This document shows positions 28,811 to 38,120 of a stretch of DNA of 64,000 bases, one piece after another; position 1 is the stretch's first letter; every line of letters starts with the position of its first letter. The translations under genes were made by a program, and so were the position numbers. This DNA is from Rhodococcoides corynebacterioides (lineage in GTDB: Bacteria; Actinomycetota; Actinomycetes; Mycobacteriales; Mycobacteriaceae): NCBI RefSeq assembly GCF_019834675.1, contig NZ_JABUBU010000001.1:892018-956017 (forward strand), read 5' to 3'. The notes under the pieces were generated by a model. It was not told where the DNA came from and did no database searches. It saw only the letters and a list, made by a program, of their open reading frames with translations.

Positions 28811-30217
28811 TCACACCGGGGCGGGGCCGCTCTCCGGTCCGTCGCGCCGGTCGTCGTCGTCCGACTTCCCTTCGCGCGCAGCGTCGTTCGCCCGCTTGCG
28901 TTCGAACTCCTCGAGCTGGGCGATCGGGTCGTCGAACGTTCCGGTGTCCCCTCCGACGATCCGGTCGACGAAGGCCGCGTTGTCGTCGAGATCGCCCGCA
29001 TCGGGCAGCAGATCGGGATGAGCCCACACGCCGTCGCGTCCGTCGATGCCGGCACCCTCGCCGAGTCGGCGCCAGAGCTCGGCCGCCTCGCGCACCTTGC
29101 GCGGGCGGAGTTCGAGCCCGACGAGGGTGGCGAAGGTCTGCTCGGCGGGGCCGCCCGAGGCGCGACGACGACGCATCGTCTCGGCCAACGCCCCGGCGCC
29201 CGGAATGCGGTCGCCCAGAGCGGCGGCGACCACGGTGTCCACCCAGCCCTCGACGAGGGCCAGCAGCACCTCGAGGCGTTCGAGGGCCGCCTTCTGCTCC
29301 GGCGTTGTCTGCGGCTCGAACGTGCCCTGCTGCAGGATCTTCTCGAGCTGCGACGGGTCGGTCAGGGCGGACGGGTCGATCCCGCGAGCGGCCTCCTCGA
29401 TGGCGCCGAAGTCCATGCGGATACCCCGCGCGTACTCCTCCACGGTGGCGAGCACCCGCTGACGCAGCCACGGCACGTGGGAGTAGAGGCGGTGGTGCGC
29501 TGCCTCACGGGCGGCGAGGAAGACCAGGACCTCGCGCTCGGGCAATTCGGTGCCCTCGGCGAACGCCGCGACCGCCTCCGGCAGCAGCGCCGCCGTGTCC
29601 GCCGGCCCGAGCGGCAGTCCGATGTCCGTGCTGGTGAGCACTTCCTTGGCCAGCTGACCGAGGGCCTGGCCCAGTTGCGAGCCGAAGGCCATGCCGCCCA
29701 TCGAGCCGAGCATCCCAATCATCGGGCCCATCATCTGCTGGGCTTCCGGCGGCAGGGCGGAGGTCCACATTCCGGAGATCTGTTCGGCGACCGGGTCGCA
29801 CAGGCGCTTCCAGGTGTCGAGCGTCCGGTCGAGCCACTCCTGCGGGGTCCAGGCCTCGGTGCGCGTGGCACCGGCCGGGAGAATGGTGGCCTCGTTCAGC
29901 CACTGCTCCGCCAGGTGGGCGGAGTCGCGGATGGCGGTGCGCGACCCCTCCCGCACCGGGTCGGTCGTGCCGATCTGCTGGCGCGCGAGCTTCGCCGCCA
30001 GGGCGTAGTTCACCGGGCCGCTCTGCTGCCCGGGCTGACCCATGCCGCTGAGCATCTGGCCCATCTGGGTGAACATCTGACCGAGTGCCGCGGGGTCGAA
30101 TCCCTGCGCGCCTCCGCCGAACGCCGCGAACGGGTTCTCCCCACCTCCCGCGCGGCGCGAGGACTCGTCCTCGCCGTCGTCGTCGGAGTTCGAGAATCCG
30201 AAGGGAGTGTTGTTCAT
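28811..30217 (-). CDS. DUF2342 family protein, putative zinc-dependent hydrolase
   Basis: 468 residues, close to the 472 of Rv3195. Family members are annotated as putative zinc-dependent hydrolases or metalloproteases. The likely metal site is around E238-A-A-H241-H242-R, followed by a second helix with EEYARGIRMDFGAIEEA. No substrate is known. The N-terminal 80 residues are Gly/Met-rich and low in complexity. The ATG lies 6 nt after TACCGT, which predicts a leaderless mRNA and a divergent leaderless pair with the PDZ-protease gene. It is probably transcribed on its own or with the two genes downstream. Confidence 0.8.
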   Translation of the reverse strand: MNNTPFGFSNSDDDGEDESSRRAGGGENPFAAFGGGAQGFDPAALGQMFTQMGQMLSGMGQPGQQSGPVNYALAAKLARQQIGTTDPVREGSRTAIRDSAHLAEQWLNEATILPAGATRTEAWTPQEWLDRTLDTWKRLCDPVAEQISGMWTSALPPEAQQMMGPMIGMLGSMGGMAFGSQLGQALGQLAKEVLTSTDIGLPLGPADTAALLPEAVAAFAEGTELPEREVLVFLAAREAAHHRLYSHVPWLRQRVLATVEEYARGIRMDFGAIEEAARGIDPSALTDPSQLEKILQQGTFEPQTTPEQKAALERLEVLLALVEGWVDTVVAAALGDRIPGAGALAETMRRRRASGGPAEQTFATLVGLELRPRKVREAAELWRRLGEGAGIDGRDGVWAHPDLLPDAGDLDDNAAFVDRIVGGDTGTFDDPIAQLEEFERKRANDAAREGKSDDDDRRDGPESGPAPV

Positions 30218-30223
30218 GCCCCA

Positions 30224-30229
30224 ACGGTA
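30224..30229 (-). promoter_or_regulatory. -10 box TACCGT of a leaderless DUF2342 transcript
   Basis: On the minus strand TACCGT lies 6 nt before the ATG at 30217. No ribosome binding site fits between them. Confidence 0.55.
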
Positions 30230-30302
30230 CTGGCTCCGGTTCGGGGCGGACCCGGTCTCGGCGTGCGCCGAGCGCGAACACCGGCCGGCCCGACGCGTTC
30301 TC

Positions 30303-30308
30303 TAGGGT
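30303..30308 (+). promoter_or_regulatory. -10 box TAGGGT of a leaderless PDZ-protease transcript
   Basis: TAGGGT ends 7 nt before GTG 30316. A nearer GTG at 30310 would be too close to the box, so 30316 is preferred as the start. Confidence 0.55.
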
Positions 30309-30315
30309 GGTGCGG

Positions 30316-31353
30316 GTGAATCGACGGATCGCGACGCTACTGGTCGCACTGGTGCCGGTGGTGGTACTCGGCGTCCTCGGGTCGACGGTCGTCGTCCCGT
30401 TCGCCGCACTGGGACCGGGGCCGACGTTCGACACCTTGGGCGAGGTCGACGGTGCCCCGGTGGTTGACATCGAGGACCCCACGGGTGCGACGCGTATCGA
30501 CGAGCCGGGCGGCCACCTCAACATGACCACGGTCGCCGTGCGGGACGGACTCACCGTGTTCGACGCGCTCGGACTGTGGCTGAGCGGGCGGCAGGGCCTG
30601 GTGCCGCGGGATCAGGTGTATCCGCCGGACCGCAGCCGTGAGGAGGTCGAGCAGGCCAACCAGGCGGACTTCACCCGCTCCGAGGACAGCGCGGAACTCG
30701 CCGCGCTCCGCTACCTCGATCTGCCGACGGAACTGACGATCGCCGAGGTCGGCGACGGCGTGCCGGCCGCGAGCGTGCTGCGAGACGGAGATCGCGTGAC
30801 GACGGTGAACGGCACCGCGGTGACGACCGCCGAGGACGTGCGGAACGCGGTGGGTTCGGTGTCGCCGGGCGACCGGGTGACCATCGAGGGCGTCCGCGGC
30901 GACGCGCCCTTCACCGAGACGGTGACCGTGGGTCCGCGTCCCGACGACGGCGAGCGCGGGTACCTCGGCGTCACCCTGACCGAGGAGCCCGAGGTGCCGT
31001 TCGACGTGACCTTCAACCTCGCCGACGTCGGGGGACCGTCGGCCGGTCTGATGTTCACCCTCGCGGTGATCGACAAGCTGACGCCGGGCGACCTGAGCGG
31101 CGGCGCGTTCGTGGCCGGCACCGGAACCATCGATCCCGACGGCACCGTCGGGCCGATCGGCGGCATCCCGTACAAGCTGGTCGCGGCGCGCGAGGCGGGA
31201 GCCACGACGTTCCTGGTGCCGGCGGACAACTGCGCCGAGGCCGCGGCGAACGCTCCCGACGGACTGCGCCTGGTCCGCGTCACCGACGTCGGCGGAGCGG
31301 TCGACGCCCTGGGCAACCTCACCGAGGGCGGCGACGCGCCCAGCTGCTCCTAG
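30316..31353 (+). CDS. membrane-anchored PDZ-domain Lon-like serine protease
   Basis: 345 residues. One N-terminal membrane span (ATLLVALVPVVVLGVLG) is followed by an extracytoplasmic region, a PDZ domain at about 135-215, and a Lon-type protease domain. The catalytic dyad is S242 (GGPSAG) and K287 (GGIPYKLVAA), 45 residues apart as in Lon. This YlbL-like architecture is conserved in actinobacteria (Rv3194c). Substrates are unknown; quality control of membrane or secreted proteins is a reasonable guess. The gene is convergent with the PPA1309-type gene, 10 bp apart. Confidence 0.88.
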   Translation: MNRRIATLLVALVPVVVLGVLGSTVVVPFAALGPGPTFDTLGEVDGAPVVDIEDPTGATRIDEPGGHLNMTTVAVRDGLTVFDALGLWLSGRQGLVPRDQVYPPDRSREEVEQANQADFTRSEDSAELAALRYLDLPTELTIAEVGDGVPAASVLRDGDRVTTVNGTAVTTAEDVRNAVGSVSPGDRVTIEGVRGDAPFTETVTVGPRPDDGERGYLGVTLTEEPEVPFDVTFNLADVGGPSAGLMFTLAVIDKLTPGDLSGGAFVAGTGTIDPDGTVGPIGGIPYKLVAAREAGATTFLVPADNCAEAAANAPDGLRLVRVTDVGGAVDALGNLTEGGDAPSCS

Positions 31354-31363
31354 CGTCCGGAGC

Positions 31364-31972
31364 TCAGTCCTCGGGCTCGGCGTCGAGGGTCGCGTACAGG
31401 GCGGCGACCACGTTGGGCGCGAGGTCGTCGTACGTGAGCAGGTCGCCGTCGGAGCCGAAGCCGTCGTCGTCCTCGTCGTCGGGCCGCAGCTGCAGCAGCG
31501 CCAACGACGGCCCGTCGCGGAGCACCCCCACGATCAGGCGCGCGTCGCGACGATCGGGATGGTCCTCGGCCGCGATGCGAGCCGCGTGATCGGCGGCGTC
31601 CCGGTCGGACAGCAGGGGAGCGAGAGCGCTGTCGAGGTCGGCCTCGGCGTCGGGCGGCAGGACCACGATCTCCTCGACCAGGGCGCAGCCCGCCACCGAC
31701 GACGGCCAGCTTGTGGTGCCCAGGAACTCGTCGAGTGCGCGTGAGCCGCCCGCGACGTCGGCCGGCAGGCGGTCCTGAGCGATCGGCGTGAGGACGGCGC
31801 CGTCCTCGAGTTCGGCGAGCAGGCCCGGTTCGGCGGCCACCAGGTCCTCGGTGGGCACCAGCGCGAAGAGTTGCGGACCCTGGTCCCAGCCGGAGGACTC
31901 GACGTAGGCGACCATCTCGCGCACGGCGCGCGCGAGCGCGGCCTCGCCGGTCACGTCCCCGAAGTCGGTCAC
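31364..31972 (-). CDS. PPA1309-family conserved actinobacterial protein
   Basis: 202 residues, acidic, with no signal peptide or membrane span. It matches by overall pattern the small actinobacterial family named after PPA1309, whose function is unknown. A segment VVLPPDAEADLD and the GVLRDGPSLALLQLRP strand are recognisable parts. GTG 31972 is chosen because GAGAGG lies about 9 nt upstream; an ATG further upstream would add 14 residues. It is divergent from the UPF0182 gene. Confidence 0.72.
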   Translation of the reverse strand: MTDFGDVTGEAALARAVREMVAYVESSGWDQGPQLFALVPTEDLVAAEPGLLAELEDGAVLTPIAQDRLPADVAGGSRALDEFLGTTSWPSSVAGCALVEEIVVLPPDAEADLDSALAPLLSDRDAADHAARIAAEDHPDRRDARLIVGVLRDGPSLALLQLRPDDEDDDGFGSDGDLLTYDDLAPNVVAALYATLDAEPED

Positions 31973-32116
31973 GATGTCTGCCTCTCGCTGGTCGTTCTGC
32001 CGGTCGTCGTGCACGTCACGACGGCCATTCTCGCACCGACCGGGTGTCGACCGAGCCCCCCACCCGGCGGAGGCGGGCTGTCCGTACAGTGGTCCGAAAC
32101 GGACATGCGGTGTCGC

Positions 32117-32144
32117 TCGGTGGTGTCACCTTCGGTGGTGTCAC
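32117..32144 (+). repeat. two 13-bp direct repeats TCGGTGGTGTCAC upstream of the UPF0182 gene
   Basis: Copies at 32117-32129 and 32132-32144, with starts 15 bp apart. They lie 35 bp before the UPF0182 start in the divergent intergenic region and could be a regulator binding site. Function is inferred from position only. Confidence 0.45.
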
Positions 32145-32178
32145 GACCGGTACTCGCGAAGACTTTGGAGTGTGACAC

Positions 32179-35100
32179 GTGGGCATGAGGCCCCCAACCG
32201 GCATGCCGTCTCTCTCGAGACGCGGTCGAACCCTGCTCGTCGTCGCGGTCGTGATGGCCGTGCTGCTGCTCGTCGGTCCGCGATTGGTGGACACCTACAC
32301 GGACTGGCTGTGGTTCGGCGAGGTGGGCTTCCGCACCGTGTTCACCACGGTGCTGCTGACGCGCCTGATCACCTTCCTCGTGGTCGCGGTGCTGGTCGGC
32401 GGAATCGTGTTCGGCGCGTTGGCGTTCGCGTACCGGTCGCGTCCGGTGTTCGTGCCCACCGCCGGTCCCAACGATCCGATCGCGCGCTACCGCACCACCG
32501 TCATGGGTCGGCTGCGGCTGTTCGGTGTCGGCGTCCCCGTCGTCATCGGCGTCCTCAGCGGCCTGGTGGCGCAGGGCAACTGGATCACCGTGCAGATGTT
32601 CCTGCACGGCGGGTCCTTCGGTGTGCGCGATCCGCAGTTCGACCTCGACGTCGGCTTCTACGCGTTCGACCTGCCGTTCTACCGCTCGATCCTGAACTGG
32701 CTCTTCGTCGCCGTCGTGTTGGCGTTCTTCGCGGCGCTGGTGACCCACTACATCTTCGGCGGGCTGCGGCTCAGCGGCCGGGAGGGTGCGCTCACCTCGT
32801 CCGCGCGCGTGCAGTTGGCCGTGCTCGCCGGCACGTTCGTGGTGCTCAAGGCCGTGGCGTACTGGTTCGACCGGTACGCGTTGCTCTCCAGCAGCCGCAA
32901 GGAACCGACGTTCACCGGTCCCGGCTTCACCGACATCAACGCGGTCCTGCCCGCGAAGCTGATCCTGCTCGCGATCGCCGTCATCTGTGCGGGCGCGTTC
33001 TTCGCGGCTATCTTCCTCCGCGACCTGCGCATCCCGGCTCTGGCCACCGCACTGCTGGTGCTCTCGTCGATCCTGGTCGGCGCCGTCTGGCCACTCGTCG
33101 TGGAGCAGTTCTCCGTGCGCCCCAACGCCGCGGACAAGGAGCGCGCGTACATCGAGCGCAACATCACCGCGACGCGAGACGCCTACGGCATCACCGACGA
33201 CACGGTCACCTACGAGGACTACTCGGGTGACGGCACCGCGTCGCCGCGGGACGTGCCGGCGGATCAGACCACCATCGCCAACACCCGCCTGCTGGATCCG
33301 AACGTGCTCTCCCGCACCTTCACCCAGCAGCAGCAGCTGAAGAACTTCTACGGGTTCCCGTCCACGTTGGACGTCGACCGTTACGAGATCGACGGGCAGC
33401 TGCAGGACTACATCGTCGCGGCCCGTGAGCTCGAGCCCGCCAGCCTGTCCGGAAACCAGACCGACTGGATCAACCGCCACACGGTCTACACCCACGGCAA
33501 CGGCTTCGTGGCAGCACCGGCCAACCGCGTCAACGCCGCGGTGCAGGAAGGGTCGACCGGGGACTCCAACAGCAACTCCGGTTACCCGATCTACACGGTG
33601 AGCGACCTCGCGTCGCAGGCCGCGGGCGATCAGGTCATCCCGGTCGAGCAGCCGCGCATCTACTACGGCGAGGTCATCGCGTCGTCCAACCCCGACTACG
33701 CCATCGTCGGCGCGAGCGAGGGCCAGGACGCGCGGGAGTACGACACCGACACTTCGCGCTACACCTACACCGGGTCCGGCGGCGTCGACATCGGCAACTG
33801 GTTCAACCGGTTGGCGTTCGCGGCCAAGTACACCGAGCGCAACATCCTGTTCTCCGGGGCCATCGGGGACGACTCCAAGATCATCTTCAATCGCGATCCG
33901 CGGGAGCGCGTGCAGAAGGTGGCACCGTGGCTCACCGCGGACGGCAATTCGTACCCGGCCGTGGTCGACGGGAAGATCGTCTGGATCGTGGACGCCTACA
34001 CCACGCTCGACCAGTACCCCTACGCGCAGCGCAGCTCGCTCGAGGGTCTGGTGCAGGACAGCATCGACGCCAACACCGGTCGCCTGCTGCCGCGGGACGA
34101 GGTGTCCTACATCCGGAACTCGGTCAAGGCGACCGTCGATGCCTACGACGGCTCGGTGAACCTGTACCAGGTGGACCGGGACGATCCGGTGCTCAAGGCG
34201 TGGATGGGTGCCTTCCCGGGTGCGGTGCAGCCGGAGGAGAACATCTCGGACGAACTGCGCCAGCACTTCCGCTACCCGGAGGATCTGTTCAAGGTGCAGC
34301 GCGAGATGCTCGCGAAGTACCACGTGAACGATCCCGGTGAGTTCTTCACCAACAACGCGTTCTGGTCCGTGCCGAGCGATCCGACCATCGAGGGCGGCAC
34401 CAACCTCAACCAGCCGCCGTACTACGTCCTGATCGGTGATCCGGACACCGGGCAACCGTCGTTCCGTCTCACCAGCGCGATGGTGGGCTTCAACCGGGAG
34501 TTGCTGTCCGCGTACATCTCGGTGCGGTCCGATCCGGAGAACTACGGCAAGTTCACGGTGTTGCAGTTGCCCACCGCAACGCAGACCCAGGGACCGCAGC
34601 AGGCGCAGAACTCGATGATCTCCGACACGCGAGTGGCGTCCGACCGGACGTTGCTCCAGCAGTCGAACCGCATCCAGTACGGCAACCTGTTGACGCTGCC
34701 GATCGCCAACGGCGGCATCCTGTACGTCGAGCCGCTGTACACCGAGCGCAACACGACCAACACGTCGACGTTCCCGCAGTTGTCCCGCGTTCTCGTGAGC
34801 TATCGCGAGCCGGGTGCGGGAGGCGGCGTGCGCGTCGGCTACTCACCGACCCTCGCCGGCGCACTGGACCAGGTCTTCGGACCCGGGACGGGCAACGTGG
34901 CCACCGCTCCGGGCGGTGACGCGGCCACGCCGCAGGCGGAGGAGGAAGTCGGGTCGCCGAGCGCCGGGTCGGGCACGACGACGCCGGCCGAGGGAGAGGC
35001 CACGCCGGCCCCGTCCACTCCGGCACCGTCCACCTCCGCGCCGGCGGATCTGAACGCGGCGGTGAGCAACCTGAACTCCGCGCTCGCAGCCGTCCGGACC

Positions 35101-35190
35101 GCGCAGCAGTCGGGCGACTTCGCGCAGCTGGGGCAGGCGTTCGACAACCTGCAGCGGGCGATCGACGAATACAACCGCGTCGGCGGCTGA
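32179..35190 (+). CDS. UPF0182 family large membrane protein
   Basis: 1003 residues. About seven hydrophobic spans fill the first 310 residues, starting with TLLVVAVVMAVLLLVGPRL. A large extracytoplasmic domain follows. The tail is rich in Pro, Thr and Ala and ends in a short predicted coiled or helical segment. This is the UPF0182 family (Rv3193c in M. tuberculosis, about 990 residues), conserved in actinobacteria with no known function. GTG 32179 is preferred because GGAG lies 8 nt upstream; an ATG six bases later is possible. A strong terminator follows 22 bp after the stop. Confidence 0.92.
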   Translation: MGMRPPTGMPSLSRRGRTLLVVAVVMAVLLLVGPRLVDTYTDWLWFGEVGFRTVFTTVLLTRLITFLVVAVLVGGIVFGALAFAYRSRPVFVPTAGPNDPIARYRTTVMGRLRLFGVGVPVVIGVLSGLVAQGNWITVQMFLHGGSFGVRDPQFDLDVGFYAFDLPFYRSILNWLFVAVVLAFFAALVTHYIFGGLRLSGREGALTSSARVQLAVLAGTFVVLKAVAYWFDRYALLSSSRKEPTFTGPGFTDINAVLPAKLILLAIAVICAGAFFAAIFLRDLRIPALATALLVLSSILVGAVWPLVVEQFSVRPNAADKERAYIERNITATRDAYGITDDTVTYEDYSGDGTASPRDVPADQTTIANTRLLDPNVLSRTFTQQQQLKNFYGFPSTLDVDRYEIDGQLQDYIVAARELEPASLSGNQTDWINRHTVYTHGNGFVAAPANRVNAAVQEGSTGDSNSNSGYPIYTVSDLASQAAGDQVIPVEQPRIYYGEVIASSNPDYAIVGASEGQDAREYDTDTSRYTYTGSGGVDIGNWFNRLAFAAKYTERNILFSGAIGDDSKIIFNRDPRERVQKVAPWLTADGNSYPAVVDGKIVWIVDAYTTLDQYPYAQRSSLEGLVQDSIDANTGRLLPRDEVSYIRNSVKATVDAYDGSVNLYQVDRDDPVLKAWMGAFPGAVQPEENISDELRQHFRYPEDLFKVQREMLAKYHVNDPGEFFTNNAFWSVPSDPTIEGGTNLNQPPYYVLIGDPDTGQPSFRLTSAMVGFNRELLSAYISVRSDPENYGKFTVLQLPTATQTQGPQQAQNSMISDTRVASDRTLLQQSNRIQYGNLLTLPIANGGILYVEPLYTERNTTNTSTFPQLSRVLVSYREPGAGGGVRVGYSPTLAGALDQVFGPGTGNVATAPGGDAATPQAEEEVGSPSAGSGTTTPAEGEATPAPSTPAPSTSAPADLNAAVSNLNSALAAVRTAQQSGDFAQLGQAFDNLQRAIDEYNRVGG

Positions 35191-35212
35191 CGACACCGGT
35201 TCCGCACACGAC

Positions 35213-35248
35213 AGAACGGCCGCACTCCCCGTGGAGTGCGGCCGTTCT
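35213..35248. terminator. bidirectional-type terminator between UPF0182 and rpf genes
   Basis: AGAACGGCCGCACTCC (35213-35228) and its exact complement (35233-35248) form a 16-bp stem with a CCGT loop. It sits between two convergent genes. No long T run follows on either side, which is common in high-GC actinobacteria. Confidence 0.8.
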
Positions 35249-35276
35249 GCGTGCTGCGGGGTGTGGGGAACCGGGG

Positions 35277-36197
<921 letters not shown>

Positions 36198-36227
36198 TTG
36201 CAATCCGGCGATGCCGTCCGGTAACTT
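36198..36227 (+). promoter_or_regulatory. promoter of the initiator tRNA gene
   Basis: TTGCAA (36198-36203), 18-bp spacer, TAACTT (36222-36227). Transcription should begin near 36234, leaving about 59 nt of 5' leader to be processed before the tRNA. Confidence 0.65.
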
Positions 36228-36292
36228 CGTGTTCAGCAAGAACGCAGTACCGCTTGCAGCCGCAGACGGAGCCGAGAGGTTCCCGACGCCGA

Positions 36293-36369
36293 CGCGGGGT
36301 GGAGCAGCTCGGTAGCTCGCTGGGCTCATAACCCAGAGGTCGCAGGTTCAAATCCTGTCCCCGCTACCA
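36293..36369 (+). tRNA. initiator tRNA-fMet (CAU)
   Basis: A 77-nt cloverleaf with the anticodon CAT in GGGCTCATAACCC. Initiator features are all present: a mismatch at position 1-72 (C opposite T), three G-C pairs in the anticodon stem, and A11-T24 in the D stem. The T loop is GGTTCAAATCC, and CCA is encoded at the 3' end. A terminator follows after 4 bp. Confidence 0.97.
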
Positions 36370-36373
36370 CGTA

Positions 36374-36407
36374 CGAAAGCCGGTATCCGAGAGGATGCCG
36401 GCTTTCG
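36374..36407 (+). terminator. terminator of the initiator tRNA gene
   Basis: CGAAAGCCGGTATCC (36374-36388) pairs with GGATGCCGGCTTTCG (36393-36407), one G-T pair included, around a GAGA loop. TCGTTT follows. Confidence 0.85.
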
Positions 36408-36467
36408 TCGTTTCCGGGTCCGGTGTCGCGAGCTCGTGGGGAGCGGCCAAGCCCGATTACCGCGGAC

Positions 36468-36522
36468 GCTCCACGCCTTCACGGACGGTGCACTGTCCGT
36501 AAATGTGTGCAGCGTCAGCCGG
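36468..36522. repeat. palindromic repeat, copy A (decayed)
   Basis: A 55-bp element related to copy B near 37651. The core TTCACGGACGGTGCAC is followed by an imperfect complement TGTCCGTAAA. The flanks CTCCACGC and AGCGTCAGC match copy B. It lies 35 bp after the stop of the GH43-like gene and may act as its terminator. Confidence 0.75.
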
Positions 36523-36556
36523 AACGGGCGACCGATCCGGCGGCGGGACTCCGGTC

Positions 36557-37516
36557 TCAGCTCGGCTCGCGCAGAACGCCGATGTGACGGACGGTCCCGG
36601 ACACCCCGGGGAGCTCTCGGGGTTCGGTCCACGTCTGCAGCCCGTCGCCACTGTCCGAGTACAGGTAGCGCCCCTCGGTGTAGGCGTCCAAGTAGAGACG
36701 CCACGCGCCGTCGGGTAGCTGAACGACGGCGGGCCCCTCGCGCAGGGCGCCCCAATTGCCCGGCGGCAGCGGACGATACGGGCCGACCAGGGTGGGCGAG
36801 GCCAGATGCTCGATGGTCTTCTTCGTCTCGTTCTTGGTGAACGCGTGATACTCGGAACCCACCTTCACGACGGTGGTGTCGATCCGATCGGCGCCGAGAC
36901 CCGCCACCGGCACCGGGGCGCTCCAGGAGGTCAGAGATTCGTCCTGCGCAGTCAGCAGATGCGGGACGAAGCCACCACCGGTGGACAACGACACGATGAC
37001 GTGGACGGCATCACCCTCGACGAACCATTCGGGTGCCCAGGCCTTGGTGGTGAACGGGGACAGCGACGGCCCGTCGGAGGAGCCGGCCGATCCGAACAGC
37101 GGAAGGTCGACAACTCCACGCCCATCGCCGGTGCCGGGTAGGAAGGCGCAGCACAACGGCAGAGCGTGATTCCCACCGAATGTCCACTTCACTCGGTCCG
37201 CACTGGTGGCGAACCCGATGGTGGCGCCGTCGACCGTCGTGTAGGTGAGGTGGTAGAGGCCGTCGGTGTGTCGAAAGATGCTGGGGTCCCGGACGACGCC
37301 GGACGGCGGACGGTAGGCCGATGTGTGCACAGCGGTGAACGACGTACCGTTCGACGAGTCGTAGACGGATAGGTCGCGGTCACTGGCGTTGCTGAACGCC
37401 ACCATGGTGTACCGCCAGGCTTCCGGCTGCGCCCACGCCGTCGTGGGCGAGGCGATCAGCCATGCGGCGACCATCATGGCGGCGAAGGCGGTGCGACGGT
37501 GCGGGCGGAAAGTCAC
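36557..37516 (-). CDS. secreted GH43-like beta-propeller protein (putative glycosidase)
   Basis: 319 residues from GTG 37516, chosen because a signal peptide (FAAMMVAAWLIASPTTAWA) then starts near the N-terminus. Cleavage is expected after A29. The mature protein resembles glycoside hydrolase family 43. D77 (RDPSI), D213 (RIDTTVV) and E260 (REGP) are placed like the catalytic base, the pKa-modulating Asp and the acid, and WAPEWF matches the family WAP motif. Substrate is unknown; arabinan or xylan type sugars are typical. No sugar-use genes are adjacent. It lies in an island between two palindromic repeats, with no mycobacterial counterpart that I recognise, so lateral gain is possible. Confidence 0.7.
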   Translation of the reverse strand: MTFRPHRRTAFAAMMVAAWLIASPTTAWAQPEAWRYTMVAFSNASDRDLSVYDSSNGTSFTAVHTSAYRPPSGVVRDPSIFRHTDGLYHLTYTTVDGATIGFATSADRVKWTFGGNHALPLCCAFLPGTGDGRGVVDLPLFGSAGSSDGPSLSPFTTKAWAPEWFVEGDAVHVIVSLSTGGGFVPHLLTAQDESLTSWSAPVPVAGLGADRIDTTVVKVGSEYHAFTKNETKKTIEHLASPTLVGPYRPLPPGNWGALREGPAVVQLPDGAWRLYLDAYTEGRYLYSDSGDGLQTWTEPRELPGVSGTVRHIGVLREPS

Positions 37517-37640
37517 AGCTCGAACCCTGACAGACCGTGGAACCCCGGTGGTGCTCGCCGATCGGACCGATACCGGGTTGTGACAGGAGTGGGGTGTCTG
37601 CACCAGCCCGTGCATCACGCGTTCGACGAACCGATTCCCG

Positions 37641-37700
37641 ATGACACTCCACGCGTTCACGGACGGTGCACCGTCCGTGAACGCGTAGAGCGTCAGCGGG
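37641..37700. repeat. palindromic repeat, copy B (perfect 36-bp palindrome)
   Basis: The 36 bp at 37651-37686 read identically on both strands: ACGCGTTCACGGACGGTG then its complement, with no loop. Imperfect pairing extends a few bases further on each side. It lies 44 bp after the stop of the small acidic protein gene on the minus strand, and 134 bp upstream of the GH43-like start. Terminator or REP-like element; decision needs genome-wide counts. Confidence 0.85.
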
Positions 37701-37729
37701 AGCGGGGACGGTCGGCGGGAGCGGTGTGG

Positions 37730-37975
37730 TCAGTCCCGCAGGTCGGGGTCCTCGGACACCGAACCGGTGGTGGGGGCGTCGTTCTCGGTGACCTCGCCGC
37801 CCGTCGCGGTGTGATCGGCTGCGGTGTGGTCGGTCGCGGTTCGATCGGCGGAGTCGCCGTCCTCGGCCGCCTCCAGATCCACGGCGTCCGCACCCTCGAG
37901 ATGCGCCAGGTTGACCTCGGCCTCGGCGACGAACTCCTTCGTCTTCTCTTCGATCTTCTTCGCCCACTCGGCCAT
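37730..37975 (-). CDS. small acidic hypothetical protein
   Basis: 81 residues, starting MAEWAKKIEEKTKEFVAEAE with an amphipathic helix, then an acidic, Thr/Ala/Asp-rich tail with repeated TDHTA units. No family is recognised. The start is well supported: GAGGAGGC lies 6 nt before the ATG at 37975. It has no signal peptide or membrane span. It lies alone between the GH43-like gene and the acyl-CoA dehydrogenase operon. The tail is probably disordered. Confidence 0.65.
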   Translation of the reverse strand: MAEWAKKIEEKTKEFVAEAEVNLAHLEGADAVDLEAAEDGDSADRTATDHTAADHTATGGEVTENDAPTTGSVSEDPDLRD

Positions 37976-38068
37976 CGGGTGCCTCCTCGCGCGTGTACGT
38001 CGTTCTGACGGGCCCTGGGTACCCCGAACGGCGCCGCCACTACCGAGCGGGCCACTTGCGAACGCAGA

Positions 38069-38098
38069 ACGGGCCCGACACCGCAGTGTCGGGCCCGT
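38069..38098. terminator. terminator after the acyl-CoA dehydrogenase operon
   Basis: ACGGGCCCGACAC (38069-38081) and GTGTCGGGCCCGT (38086-38098) form a perfect 13-bp stem with a CGCA loop, 23 bp after the fadE23-like stop on the minus strand. Confidence 0.8.
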
Positions 38099-38120
38099 CG
38101 ACGGACGTGTCAGCGCGACG

